A DNA stretch of 13,763 nt from UBA285 sp049970695. Lineage in GTDB: Archaea > Thermoproteota > Thermoprotei_A > Sulfolobales > Desulfurococcaceae. Position numbers and translations under genes: made by a program. Every line of letters begins with the position of its first letter. The stretch's first letter is position 1. Shown here in pieces: positions 6,861 through 13,608 of this stretch. The stretch covers positions 1-13,763 of the forward strand of contig JBMFML010000018.1 in NCBI GenBank assembly GCA_049970695.1, given 5' to 3'. The notes under the pieces were generated by a model that searched no databases, was not told the origin of the DNA, and saw only the letters and a program-made list of their open reading frames with translations.

Positions 6861-6871
6861 GTTATCACCTC
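6861..6871 (-). promoter_or_regulatory. Ribosome-binding site of livM, GAGGTGATAAC
   Basis: Identical in all 11 bases to the site before livF. It contains the livH TGA stop (6867-6865), so the end of one gene doubles as the ribosome-binding site of the next. It supports TTG 6859 as the livM start. Confidence 0.6.
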
Positions 6872-7737
6872 TTAGCAAATAATCCTCTGGGCTTGAACCA
6901 AACTATGAAGAAGAAGATCACGTATACAACAGCCATTTTTACTGAGGGGCTTATTAAGCTGCCAAGGGACTCTGCAATTCCGATTATGATTGCTGATATT
7001 ATCAAGCCCTGAATGCTACCTAAGCCAGCTAGCGCCACGGCAACCCATGAGATAAGGCCAAATGACATGCCAAGGTATGGCCAGACCTGCCCCATTTCCA
7101 TCCACAAGCCGGAGGCTATGCCTATTAAGACCATGCCAATAGCAAACGTGAGCATGTACACTCGAGTAACGTTAATGCCCATGAGCATGGCACTCGTTCT
7201 ATCATCTGTTACAGCCCTCATTGCTAAACCCAGTTTAGTCCTCGTTAGAAGCAGGTTTAGCAGTATGAGCGTCGCAAGGGAGATTGCTGCTGAAATAAGC
7301 TTAGACTCGTATATTGTAAAGGGCCCCACACGAAAACTGCCCGAAAAGATAGTAGAAGGACAGCCCCTCGGCTCTGCCTTGAAATAGCCTAAAGCGATGT
7401 TTTGAAGAACCAAGCCCAGGCCGGCAGTGACAGCTATTTGTATGAGCGGCTCTTTGCCTAGAACCGGGTTAATCAGGCCTCTCTGAATACCGAGCCCAAT
7501 TACGAATAGAACTGGTAACACGAAGATCATTGACAGCAATGGATCTATATTGAGTAGGGTCGATAAGAGCCAAACAAAGTATGCTGAGATCATGATGAGG
7601 TCTCCGTGAGCGAAGTTAATGATGTCCATAACCCCGAAGATTAAGGCAAGACCGACCGCGACTATAGCATAGAGCAACCCAAGGAAAACTCCGTTAATCA
7701 CTTGCTGAACTACCATTACTGCAATGTCCATTGACAT
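6865..7737 (-). CDS. livH: Branched-chain amino-acid type ABC transporter permease LivH
   Basis: A 290-residue membrane protein. It opens with the LivH signature NGVFLGLLYAIVAVGLALIF, continues with GVMDIINFAHGDLIM, and carries the coupling loop MRAVTDDRTSAMLMGINVTR and then VALAGLGSIQG. The length is normal for the family. Start ATG 7737 has GAGGGG (7750-7745) seven bases upstream; a second in-frame ATG lies at 7731. It is the first gene after livK, separated by 86 bases that hold a U tract and possibly a weak TATA-like element (cttaattt, about 7784-7777), so the permease and ATPase genes may be expressed below the binding protein. Confidence 0.95.
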   Translation of the reverse strand: MSMDIAVMVVQQVINGVFLGLLYAIVAVGLALIFGVMDIINFAHGDLIMISAYFVWLLSTLLNIDPLLSMIFVLPVLFVIGLGIQRGLINPVLGKEPLIQIAVTAGLGLVLQNIALGYFKAEPRGCPSTIFSGSFRVGPFTIYESKLISAAISLATLILLNLLLTRTKLGLAMRAVTDDRTSAMLMGINVTRVYMLTFAIGMVLIGIASGLWMEMGQVWPYLGMSFGLISWVAVALAGLGSIQGLIISAIIIGIAESLGSLISPSVKMAVVYVIFFFIVWFKPRGLFAKR

Positions 7738-7805
7738 TGCAAAACCCCTCGTGCCACAACTATGTGTTCCCCCGCGAAATTAAGCACTGTAGATGGGTGT
7801 TGTCG

Positions 7806-7825
7806 AAAAAAAGAGAGTAAGCTCT
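7806..7825 (-). terminator. Intra-operon attenuator between livK and livH
   Basis: Overlapping the livK stop, the transcript strand reads AGAGCTTACTCT followed by CTTTTTTT. This is a 4-bp AGAG/CTCT stem next to a run of seven U (7812-7806). Such a U tract should cause partial termination, giving more binding-protein mRNA than permease mRNA, as is common for solute-binding-protein genes. Confidence 0.5.
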
Positions 7826-9146
7826 AAGACCTAGGCCTTGGGAATATTGGTTGAACTCCTTCTTGGGGCTTAGGCCAAACGACTACTGGGGTTAGGGTGC
7901 CGTTTATTAGCTGGACTTGCAGTACAGCGGCTCCAGCGTACAAGTTTTCACCGTTAGGAGTGAACTTTATCCTGCCCGTTGGGTAGAGCTGAGCAGCAAT
8001 ACTGTTGGTTTCGTTTAAGTCTAAGCTCAAGAACGCCTCTCTTAGATTATCTGGGTTTAGCGGATCTTCTGGAAACATCTGACCGGCTTTTTCAAGGGCC
8101 TCGTATATGGTGAAGAATGAGTAAAATACCTCGCCAGCTGCCTCTGTTGGCAGCTTACCATATCTCTTAATGAACTCGTTTACTAGCTTCTTATTCCACT
8201 CAGTCGGCTTAGAGGGGTCGTAGCTGTAGGTGTTCGTGTAGTATAGCACTGCGTCACCAGCTGCCTTGATTGAATCGGGATCCGTGAAGCCGCATGCCCC
8301 AGCTCCTGCTATGAAGTACTTTGGCCACGCCCCGGCTGCCTTCATTGTTTTAGCGAAGAGTATGGCGTCGCTGAAGTAGGGTACGGCTATTATGATATCT
8401 GGGTTCAGCATTTTGATTTGGTCTATTATGGGGCTCATGTCTGCTATGTCGTATGGGTAGCTTATGTGGGCTAGGACCGTCACGCCATACCTAGCTAGTT
8501 GTAAGTGGGCACCGTTACTCACAGTTGTGCCAAATATGGAGTCTTCGTTCACAATAACGGCCGTCTTAATCGTTATGTTGTGCTTCTTAGCCATTTCCAT
8601 GACGAAGTCTACTGCTGATGCACCGTGAATACTAGCTCTAGGTGCTACTCTGAAAAAGTACTTCCAGCCCTGCTCAGATAGGGCATCAACTAGGGCATCT
8701 GTTACGAGTATGACTTTGTTTTGCTCAGTTACAGTACCAATGGCGAGCGTGAATCTACTTATGTAAGCTCCGTAGATTATTGGCACGCGGTACTGAGAAA
8801 TGAGCTTTTCAGCAGCAAGCCTCGCCGACTCTGGCGAGGTACCGGCGTCCTCAACTACGATCTCTAGTTTAGCGCCGCCCAGAGACTTGACGCCGCCAAG
8901 CTCGTTGTTGATGATGTCCACGACGAGCTTAGCGGCATCAACGGCTTCACGACCGAAAATAGCGTAGGGGCCTGTTAGAGGCTGTATTACGCCAATAGTG
9001 ATCTTCTCGATCTTAGCCTTAGCTGGTGCAGGAGGAGGCCTGTAGTAATAGTAGCCTACAGCCGCAACAATGACGGCTATTACAACTACAACAGCTACTA
9101 GGAGCGGAATTTTAGGAAGTTTGCCAGCCAAAGACATGCCACCCAT
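7824..9146 (-). CDS. livK: Membrane-anchored solute-binding protein of the Liv-type ABC importer
   Basis: A 440-residue extracellular receptor of the type I periplasmic-binding fold (Peripla_BP_6). An uncleaved-looking N-terminal membrane anchor spans about residues 14-34 and ends in GYYYY, followed by a Pro/Ala linker (RPPPAPAKAK); no lipobox Cys is present. The domain starts with ITIGVIQPLTGPYAIFG (49-65), then VVEDAGTSPESARLAAEKLI and the ligand-site region IIYGAYISRFTLAIG. The ligand cannot be read with confidence: hydrophobic or branched-chain amino acids are the family default, and linkage to hyuAB suggests a cyclic amide such as 5-oxoproline or a hydantoin. ATG 9146 is about 28 bases from the TATA box centre, so the message is probably leaderless; ATG 9137 is an alternative. 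First gene of the liv operon. Confidence 0.95.
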   Translation of the reverse strand: MGGMSLAGKLPKIPLLVAVVVVIAVIVAAVGYYYYRPPPAPAKAKIEKITIGVIQPLTGPYAIFGREAVDAAKLVVDIINNELGGVKSLGGAKLEIVVEDAGTSPESARLAAEKLISQYRVPIIYGAYISRFTLAIGTVTEQNKVILVTDALVDALSEQGWKYFFRVAPRASIHGASAVDFVMEMAKKHNITIKTAVIVNEDSIFGTTVSNGAHLQLARYGVTVLAHISYPYDIADMSPIIDQIKMLNPDIIIAVPYFSDAILFAKTMKAAGAWPKYFIAGAGACGFTDPDSIKAAGDAVLYYTNTYSYDPSKPTEWNKKLVNEFIKRYGKLPTEAAGEVFYSFFTIYEALEKAGQMFPEDPLNPDNLREAFLSLDLNETNSIAAQLYPTGRIKFTPNGENLYAGAAVLQVQLINGTLTPVVVWPKPQEGVQPIFPRPRS

Positions 9147-9152
9147 GCATAG

Positions 9153-9164
9153 CTACATATGTAG
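9153..9164 (-). promoter_or_regulatory. Perfect 12-base palindrome, candidate operator of livK
   Basis: CTACATATGTAG is a perfect palindrome placed between the TATA box (9171-9177) and the livK start codon (9146), over the expected transcription start. A regulator bound here would block RNA polymerase. Archaeal amino-acid genes are often controlled by Lrp/AsnC-family dimers that bind AT-centred palindromes of about this size; which regulator acts here is not known. Confidence 0.45.
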
Positions 9165-9170
9165 ACAATG

Positions 9171-9184
9171 ATTTAAATTTTTCC
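9171..9184 (-). promoter_or_regulatory. Strong BRE/TATA promoter of the liv operon
   Basis: The - strand reads GAAAAATTTAAAT: a purine-rich BRE directly before the TATA element tttaaat (9177-9171). A start 24-28 bases downstream falls at the livK ATG. It lies in the 52 bases between the small ORF after hyuB and livK, so the liv genes can be transcribed independently of hyuAB. Confidence 0.65.
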
Positions 9185-9198
9185 CACGGGCTCTCTCA

Positions 9199-9348
9199 CT
9201 AAGCTCTCTTCAACTCGACCTCGACACCCTTCCCTACTGCTTCCTTAAGCTTGCCAGCACTATCACGAAGCCTCCGAGTCCTGGGGATGCTTCTAATCTC
9301 AATTAAACCTTGTGGCCTTAGAGTCGCACGTCGCTGAGAGCTTCTCAT
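9199..9348 (-). CDS. 49-residue basic protein, translationally coupled to hyuB
   Basis: ATG 9348 overlaps the hyuB TGA as ATGA, and the frame runs 49 codons to TAG 9199-9201. The product is small and basic, with IEIRSIPRTRRLRDSAGK in the middle, then a helix KLKEAVGK and an ending VEVELKRA. No family is recognised and no Cys or membrane segment is present. The ATGA overlap, the in-frame openness across the whole gap and the stop just 14 bases before the livK BRE argue that it is a real last gene of the hyu operon and not chance. Its codon use is less G+C-rich than hyuB. A subunit or stabilising peptide of the hydantoinase is possible but unproved. Confidence 0.5.
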   Translation of the reverse strand: MRSSQRRATLRPQGLIEIRSIPRTRRLRDSAGKLKEAVGKGVEVELKRA

Positions 9349-10928
9349 TGCCCTGCTCTTTCAAGCACTCTGAGTCCCGGCCCTATGCCCCCTCCACCAG
9401 GGGTTTCTATTACTACTTCGTCGCCCCTGTAAATCACCGTGGTGAACTTCGAGGGCATTTCGAGCACTTCTCCGTTGGGCTTGATGATCCTCACCCTGCC
9501 GGGCATTCCAGGCTCCCCTCCCCAGAGGCCCCAGGGCCTGTGCCTAAACCTGTCTGCGAGCACCGAGAGCACTGCAGAGCCCTCGAGCAGCACGAAGCTC
9601 CTCACTATGCCGTCTCCGCCCCTGTAGAGGCCTCCCCCGCCGCTCCCCTCTCTTATCGTGTACCTCGTGTACATTATTGGGTAGTACCTCTCGGCGACCT
9701 CCACGGGAGTGTTCATCGTGTTGGTCATGTTTACGTGAACGCCCGAAACACCGTCCTTGCCCGGCCTGGCGCCGGTGCCCCCGCCTATGGTCTCGTAGTA
9801 GCTCCAGTAGCTGCCGTCTCCGCGGAGCCCCCCTATCATGACGTTCATCATGGTCCCCGAGGAGGCGGCCGGCACCTTGTCCGGCAGGGCCTCGGCGAGG
9901 GCCTTGAAGACCACGTCCACTATCCTCTGGCTGGTCTCTACGTTGCCTCCCGATACTGGGAGGGGCTTCCTCGGGTTGAGCAGCGAGCCCTCGGGCGCGT
10001 ACACTTCTATTGTGCTGTAGAAGCCCTCGTTGACCGGCACGTCTTCGCCGACCAGGCACTTCACTGGAAACGCCGAGGCCGCGAAGGTCACTCCGTAGAC
10101 GGCGTTCAGGGGCGCCTCGACGTTCTCCGAAGTGCCCGTGTAGTCCACTCTCACCCTACTGCCCAGGAGCTCTACGCGCGCCCTTATCACCAGGTCCCTG
10201 TCGCCGTACTCCAGGTAGTCCTCTGCCTCGTAGGCCCCCACGGGCCACTCGCTCATGGCCCTAGTGGTGAGCTCCCTGGCGTGCTCGACCGCCCTCTCCC
10301 ACGCCTCCGCAACCGCGCTCAGCCCGTACTTGCCCACCAGCGCGGAGACCTCCCGAACGCCCCTCAAGTTGGCGGCTACTTGGGCGCTCAAGTCCCCAAC
10401 GGCGGTCTGGCTCTTGAAGTTCTCTGCGATAATCCTCATCAGCTCCCTGTCGACAACGCCCTTCTTGACGAGCTTCACGGGGGGTATTACGAGCCCCTCC
10501 TCGTATATGGTCTTAGCAGCGGGGTTCATGCTCCCCGGCACGGGGCCCCCCACGTCGACGTGGTGGGCCTTGTTCACCACGTACCCCACGAGCCTGCCGC
10601 CGTAGTACACGGGTGCCAGCAGCATTACGTCGTTTAAGTGTGTGCCGGCTATGTAGGGGTCGTTGACAACCACCATGTCGCCCTCCTCGAGCTCAACGCC
10701 CTCCCTCTCCAGCCACTCCAGCAAGTTGGCTACGCCGACCCTGAAGGAGCCCAAGTGGACTGGTATGTGCTCTGCCTGGGCGACGATCCTGCCCTCGCTG
10801 TCTGCGACAGCGCAGCTGAGGTCGGCCCTCTCCCTGATGTTCGGCGAGAAGGCAGACCTCCTGAGCGCAGCGCCCATCTCCTCGGCTATGAACGCCGTTG
10901 CCTTTGCAATGACCTCCCAGGAGACCAA
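9345..10928 (-). CDS. hyuB: Hydantoinase/5-oxoprolinase subunit B
   Basis: A 527-residue HyuB (Hydantoinase_B) subunit, which with HyuA makes an ATP-dependent enzyme that opens hydantoin or 5-oxoproline rings. The N-terminus has EVIAKATAFIAEEMGAALRR and SPNIRERADLSCAV (28-41). NDPYIAGTHLNDV (89-101) and NKAHHVDVGGPVPGS (119-133) carry the conserved Asp/His cluster. Later come PVSGGNVETSQR, the glycine-rich REGSGGGGLYRGGDG, HRPWGLWGGEPGMPG, and TPGGGGIGP near the end. The frame stays open to ATG 11099, but those extra 57 codons lie inside hyuA and are Gly/Pro/Arg-rich antisense-like sequence. TTG 10928 is the better start: 11 bases after the hyuA stop, with GGTG just after that stop, and a length normal for the family. 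Whether the substrate is 5-oxoproline, N-methylhydantoin or another amide is unresolved. Confidence 0.93.
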   Translation of the reverse strand: MVSWEVIAKATAFIAEEMGAALRRSAFSPNIRERADLSCAVADSEGRIVAQAEHIPVHLGSFRVGVANLLEWLEREGVELEEGDMVVVNDPYIAGTHLNDVMLLAPVYYGGRLVGYVVNKAHHVDVGGPVPGSMNPAAKTIYEEGLVIPPVKLVKKGVVDRELMRIIAENFKSQTAVGDLSAQVAANLRGVREVSALVGKYGLSAVAEAWERAVEHARELTTRAMSEWPVGAYEAEDYLEYGDRDLVIRARVELLGSRVRVDYTGTSENVEAPLNAVYGVTFAASAFPVKCLVGEDVPVNEGFYSTIEVYAPEGSLLNPRKPLPVSGGNVETSQRIVDVVFKALAEALPDKVPAASSGTMMNVMIGGLRGDGSYWSYYETIGGGTGARPGKDGVSGVHVNMTNTMNTPVEVAERYYPIMYTRYTIREGSGGGGLYRGGDGIVRSFVLLEGSAVLSVLADRFRHRPWGLWGGEPGMPGRVRIIKPNGEVLEMPSKFTTVIYRGDEVVIETPGGGGIGPGLRVLERAGQ

Positions 10929-10939
10929 CCCCCAGCACC

Positions 10940-12928
10940 CTACGCCACTTCTAAGTGGAGCTCGCCGTAGCGGCCCACCCGGGCCACCCAGCCCTGTGGA
11001 ATCAGCGTAGTGGAGCTGGGCTCTTCCACTATTGCTGGGCCCTCCACCACTTGACCTGGGCCCAGGCTGCTCCTGTGGTATATGGAGGCCGCCACCCACT
11101 CGCCCAGCACGTACGCCCTCCTAGAGGCCCTCGGCACCGGCTTCTCGCCCGCCTTCGCGGCGTGCTTTGCGAGGATGCCGATGTCGATTGGCCTCTTCCT
11201 GACTCCAAACACCCTTATAGTGACTACTTCGACTTCCTCGCTCAGAGTGAAGCCGTAGGCCTTCAAGTGCCTCTCGGCAAACGCCTTCTTCACATCCTCG
11301 ATCGTGGCCGGCCTCGGCACGGGTACTGTGAGCTCCCAGCCCTGCCCCCTGTACCTCACGTCGGCAAACCTCGCGAAGTAGTCCACGTGGCCCATCTTCT
11401 CGACCACCCTCTTCTCGAGCTCCTGGTACCCCGCCTCCAAATCCCTCGGGTACGAGGACCTCGCCTCGAGCTTCCAGTCGGCCAGCAGCAGGCCGAGCGC
11501 GCTGAAGTTCCCCGGCTCGGGGGGCACAACGACCTTCTTCACGCCGAGCTCCACCGCGACTTCTGCTGCGTGCTGGGGGCCGGCGCCGCCGAAGGCCACC
11601 AGCGCGAACTCCGCGGGGTCCAGGCCCCTCTCAACAGTCACAAGCCTAATTGCCCTGGCCATTTCGAGGTTTACGAGCCTGAGGGCCTCGACGGCGACTT
11701 CTTCGGGGTCCCCGAGCTTCTTGAGGCTCTCTTCTGCGAGCTTCTTGCTCAAGACGAGGGCCCCTCCCGCGAGCACGTCAGGTATCCTACCGAGGTACAG
11801 GTTGGCGTCGGTTACGGTGGGCTCCGCGCCTCCCCTGCCGTAGCACGCGGGCCCCGGCTCCGCGCCGGCACTCAGCGGGCCCACCCTGAGGGCCCCAGCC
11901 TCGTCCCTCCAAATTATGGTTCCGCCGCCGGCCGAGACCTCGGCCAGGTCTATGAAGGGGAACCTCACTGGGTAGCCGGAGCCCTTGACTACTCTCCCGT
12001 GGTGGACTCTGCCGCCCACTTCGTACTCCGTAGTCACGCCCACTTCGTAGTCCACTACGGTGCCGGCCTTTGCCGTCGTGCCGCCCATGTCGAAGCTGAT
12101 TACCCTGGGCTCTCCAATGGCCTTTGCCAGCTCGGCGGCCGCCACTACTCCCGCGGCTGGGCCGCTCTCCACTAGCTGCACGGGCCTCGCAGCGGCCTCC
12201 TGCTCGTCTACTAGGCCCCCAGAGCTCGACATTATGAGTAGCCTGGGGGCCCCGAGCTCTCCGAGGACTTTCCTCAGGGCCCTCACGTACCTGGCCACTA
12301 TGGGCATTAAAGCAGCGTTAACAACTGTCGTAGAGGTCCTCTCGTACTCCCTGGGCTCTGGGGCAACTTCGTGGGACGCAGACACGTACTCGACGTGCTT
12401 CTCGAGCACGGCCTTGGCCTTCTTCTCGTTTGAGGGGTTTGCGTACGAGTGCAGGAAGGATACGGCGGCGCTGACAGCGCCGGCCTCTGCCACTGCCCTG
12501 GCGACCCGCTCGAGCTCCTCCTCGCTGGGCTCTCTGAGGACCCTGCCCCACGCATCCACGCGCTCGTCTACTTCGAAGCGTAGGCTCCTCGGAACCAGCT
12601 GCCTGGGCTTCTCGAAGAACAAGTCGTAGAGCCTTGGCCTGTTCTGCCTGCCTATTTCCACCACGTCCCTGAACCCCTTGGTGGTGACGAGGGCCACTTT
12701 CGGCAGCTCGAGGCCTACTTGGCCCAGGAGCGCGTTGGTCGCTATGGTGGTCGCGTGCAGGACCTCCGTGACCTCGAGGCCCTCGAGGCGCTTGAGCACG
12801 CCTGCAACGGCCTTCTCCGGCTCCCTGGGAGTAGAGGGGACTTTGAAGAAGTAGAGCAAGCCGTCTTCCCTCAAGACAACGACATCGGTGAAAGTGCCGC
12901 CAACGTCTACTGAGACAACTGCCCTCAA
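10940..12928 (-). CDS. hyuA: Hydantoinase/5-oxoprolinase subunit A
   Basis: A 662-residue ATP-binding subunit of the ASKHA (actin/sugar kinase-like) fold. Phosphate-1 motif DVGGTFTD at 8-15, the HATTIATNALL segment at 58-68, VESGPAAGV at 253-261, phosphate-2 motif SFDMGGTTAK at 278-287, AEVSAGGGTI at 329-338, the GPLSAGAEPGPACYGRGG block at 350-367 and the adenosine-side motif AFGGAGPQHA at 445-454 are all present. The C-terminal domain has RYRGQGWELTVPVP (525-538). TTG 12928 is preceded by GGAGGTGG (12942-12935) at six bases. It phosphorylates the amide oxygen of the ring substrate so that HyuB-side chemistry can hydrolyse it; for 5-oxoprolinase the products are glutamate, ADP and phosphate. 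First gene of hyuA-hyuB-small ORF, upstream of the Liv importer. Very G+C-rich compared with liv genes. Confidence 0.95.
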   Translation of the reverse strand: MRAVVSVDVGGTFTDVVVLREDGLLYFFKVPSTPREPEKAVAGVLKRLEGLEVTEVLHATTIATNALLGQVGLELPKVALVTTKGFRDVVEIGRQNRPRLYDLFFEKPRQLVPRSLRFEVDERVDAWGRVLREPSEEELERVARAVAEAGAVSAAVSFLHSYANPSNEKKAKAVLEKHVEYVSASHEVAPEPREYERTSTTVVNAALMPIVARYVRALRKVLGELGAPRLLIMSSSGGLVDEQEAAARPVQLVESGPAAGVVAAAELAKAIGEPRVISFDMGGTTAKAGTVVDYEVGVTTEYEVGGRVHHGRVVKGSGYPVRFPFIDLAEVSAGGGTIIWRDEAGALRVGPLSAGAEPGPACYGRGGAEPTVTDANLYLGRIPDVLAGGALVLSKKLAEESLKKLGDPEEVAVEALRLVNLEMARAIRLVTVERGLDPAEFALVAFGGAGPQHAAEVAVELGVKKVVVPPEPGNFSALGLLLADWKLEARSSYPRDLEAGYQELEKRVVEKMGHVDYFARFADVRYRGQGWELTVPVPRPATIEDVKKAFAERHLKAYGFTLSEEVEVVTIRVFGVRKRPIDIGILAKHAAKAGEKPVPRASRRAYVLGEWVAASIYHRSSLGPGQVVEGPAIVEEPSSTTLIPQGWVARVGRYGELHLEVA

Positions 12929-12965
12929 CCAGGGCCACCTCCCCGCAGAAAATCCCGCGGAGGAG

Positions 12966-12980
12966 CTTATGAAACTTGCA
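12966..12980 (-). promoter_or_regulatory. Promoter of the hyu operon
   Basis: The - strand reads TGCAAGTTTCATAAG, with a TATA-like element ttcataag (12973-12966). Transcription would begin near 12944-12948, just before the GGAGGTGG ribosome-binding site of hyuA, giving a short leader. An imperfect inverted repeat CCTCC...GGAGG (12963-12938) lies over the start region and could bind a regulator. The element is weaker than the livK promoter. Confidence 0.45.
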
Positions 12981-13015
12981 CCCAGACTACAGCTGCCCCA
13001 CCTCCTACATGCTTT

Positions 13016-13539
13016 CTACAAGTGCGTTGAAATCAGAGAGTAGTTCCTGCGGCGAGAAAGCGTGCTAGAGGCAGAGGGTAGTGCTTCTACGAAGCACTTA
13101 GACCAGCCCAGCTCTGTGTAGACCTCTGCTCCGAGGCTTCTCGCCGGTTCGAGGGCCCTTTCTCTAATAAAGGGCGAGATCAGCACTAGCCTAGGCCTGC
13201 TGCCTACTGCTTTTTCATAGAGCTTTCCTACTCTCCAGAGCTCTGCGAAGCCTGCCCGGGAGGCCTTGGGTTTAACCTCTACTAGGATGTGGGCGCCGTC
13301 TTTAGCCACCAGGCCCGCTTCCACCACACTCGGGTGCCCGTAGACCTCGCCGGCCCCGTCCCCAAGCACGAGCTTTTCAATTCTGCCGTGCCGAGGATCT
13401 CCTCGACCACGGACTGCACGCTCCTCTCAAACCCCCAATAGTCGACGAGTGGAGCGCAGGGCTCTTCAAGGCGGCCAGAGGCCCTGCTTCCCGAGGCGGA
13501 GCGGAGGCCTCGAGCGGAATCGGCAGGCTCGGCTTTCAC
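13016..13539 (-). pseudogene. Broken PD-(D/E)XK nuclease (DUF3782-like) gene
   Basis: The C-terminal 117 codons (13369 to 13016) match the archaeal DUF3782 pattern: GHPSVVEAGLVAKDG, HILVEVKPK with the ExK pair E31 and K33, LWRVGKLYEKAVG, LVLISPFIRERALEPA and LGAEVYTEL. In intact members the segment before 'kdG' reads vEvDvvv; here it is VEAGLVA, so the catalytic Asp is Gly (residue 19). The preceding part of the gene is in another frame (13282-13539), where DYWGFERSVQSVVEEILG fits the family's RWG..E..FR..i..iLg region. The frames join if one base is restored near 13386-13395, giving HGRIEKLVLGDGAGEVYGHP. Upstream of about 13450 nothing family-like remains, and the usual N-terminal coiled coil is absent. 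Frameshift, lost Asp and truncation together indicate a dead gene. The family assignment is from memory of its motif. Confidence 0.55.
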
Positions 13540-13608
13540 GGCTCACCGTTGCCTTCTTCTCTGCTCCCTCTGCTTCTAGCGCTCTACCGCTGCTTCGCTA
13601 CTGGGCCT

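Noticed and set aside
6885..6900. Sequence resembling a tRNA T-loop on the - strand (GGTTCAAGCC)
   Set aside because: It lies inside the livH coding sequence (FKPRG) and no acceptor or anticodon stem surrounds it. No tRNA, rRNA or CRISPR array was found in the window.
9345..11099. Longer hyuB frame with 57 extra N-terminal residues starting at ATG 11099
   Set aside because: The extra part lies wholly inside hyuA, is Gly/Pro/Arg-rich like an antisense shadow, and the family N-terminus begins at the TTG at 10928, 11 bases after the hyuA stop.
9312..12175. Long + strand frames opposite hyuA and hyuB (441 and 406 codons)
   Set aside because: They are antisense shadows of G+C-rich genes: His/Pro/Arg-heavy, no family motif, while the - strand products show complete HyuA and HyuB signatures.
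12938..12963. Imperfect inverted repeat CCTCC...GGAGG that could sequester the hyuA ribosome-binding site in RNA
   Set aside because: The predicted transcription start near 12944-12948 lies downstream of the left arm, so the hairpin would not be in the mRNA. It may still matter as a DNA operator, but the match is bulged.
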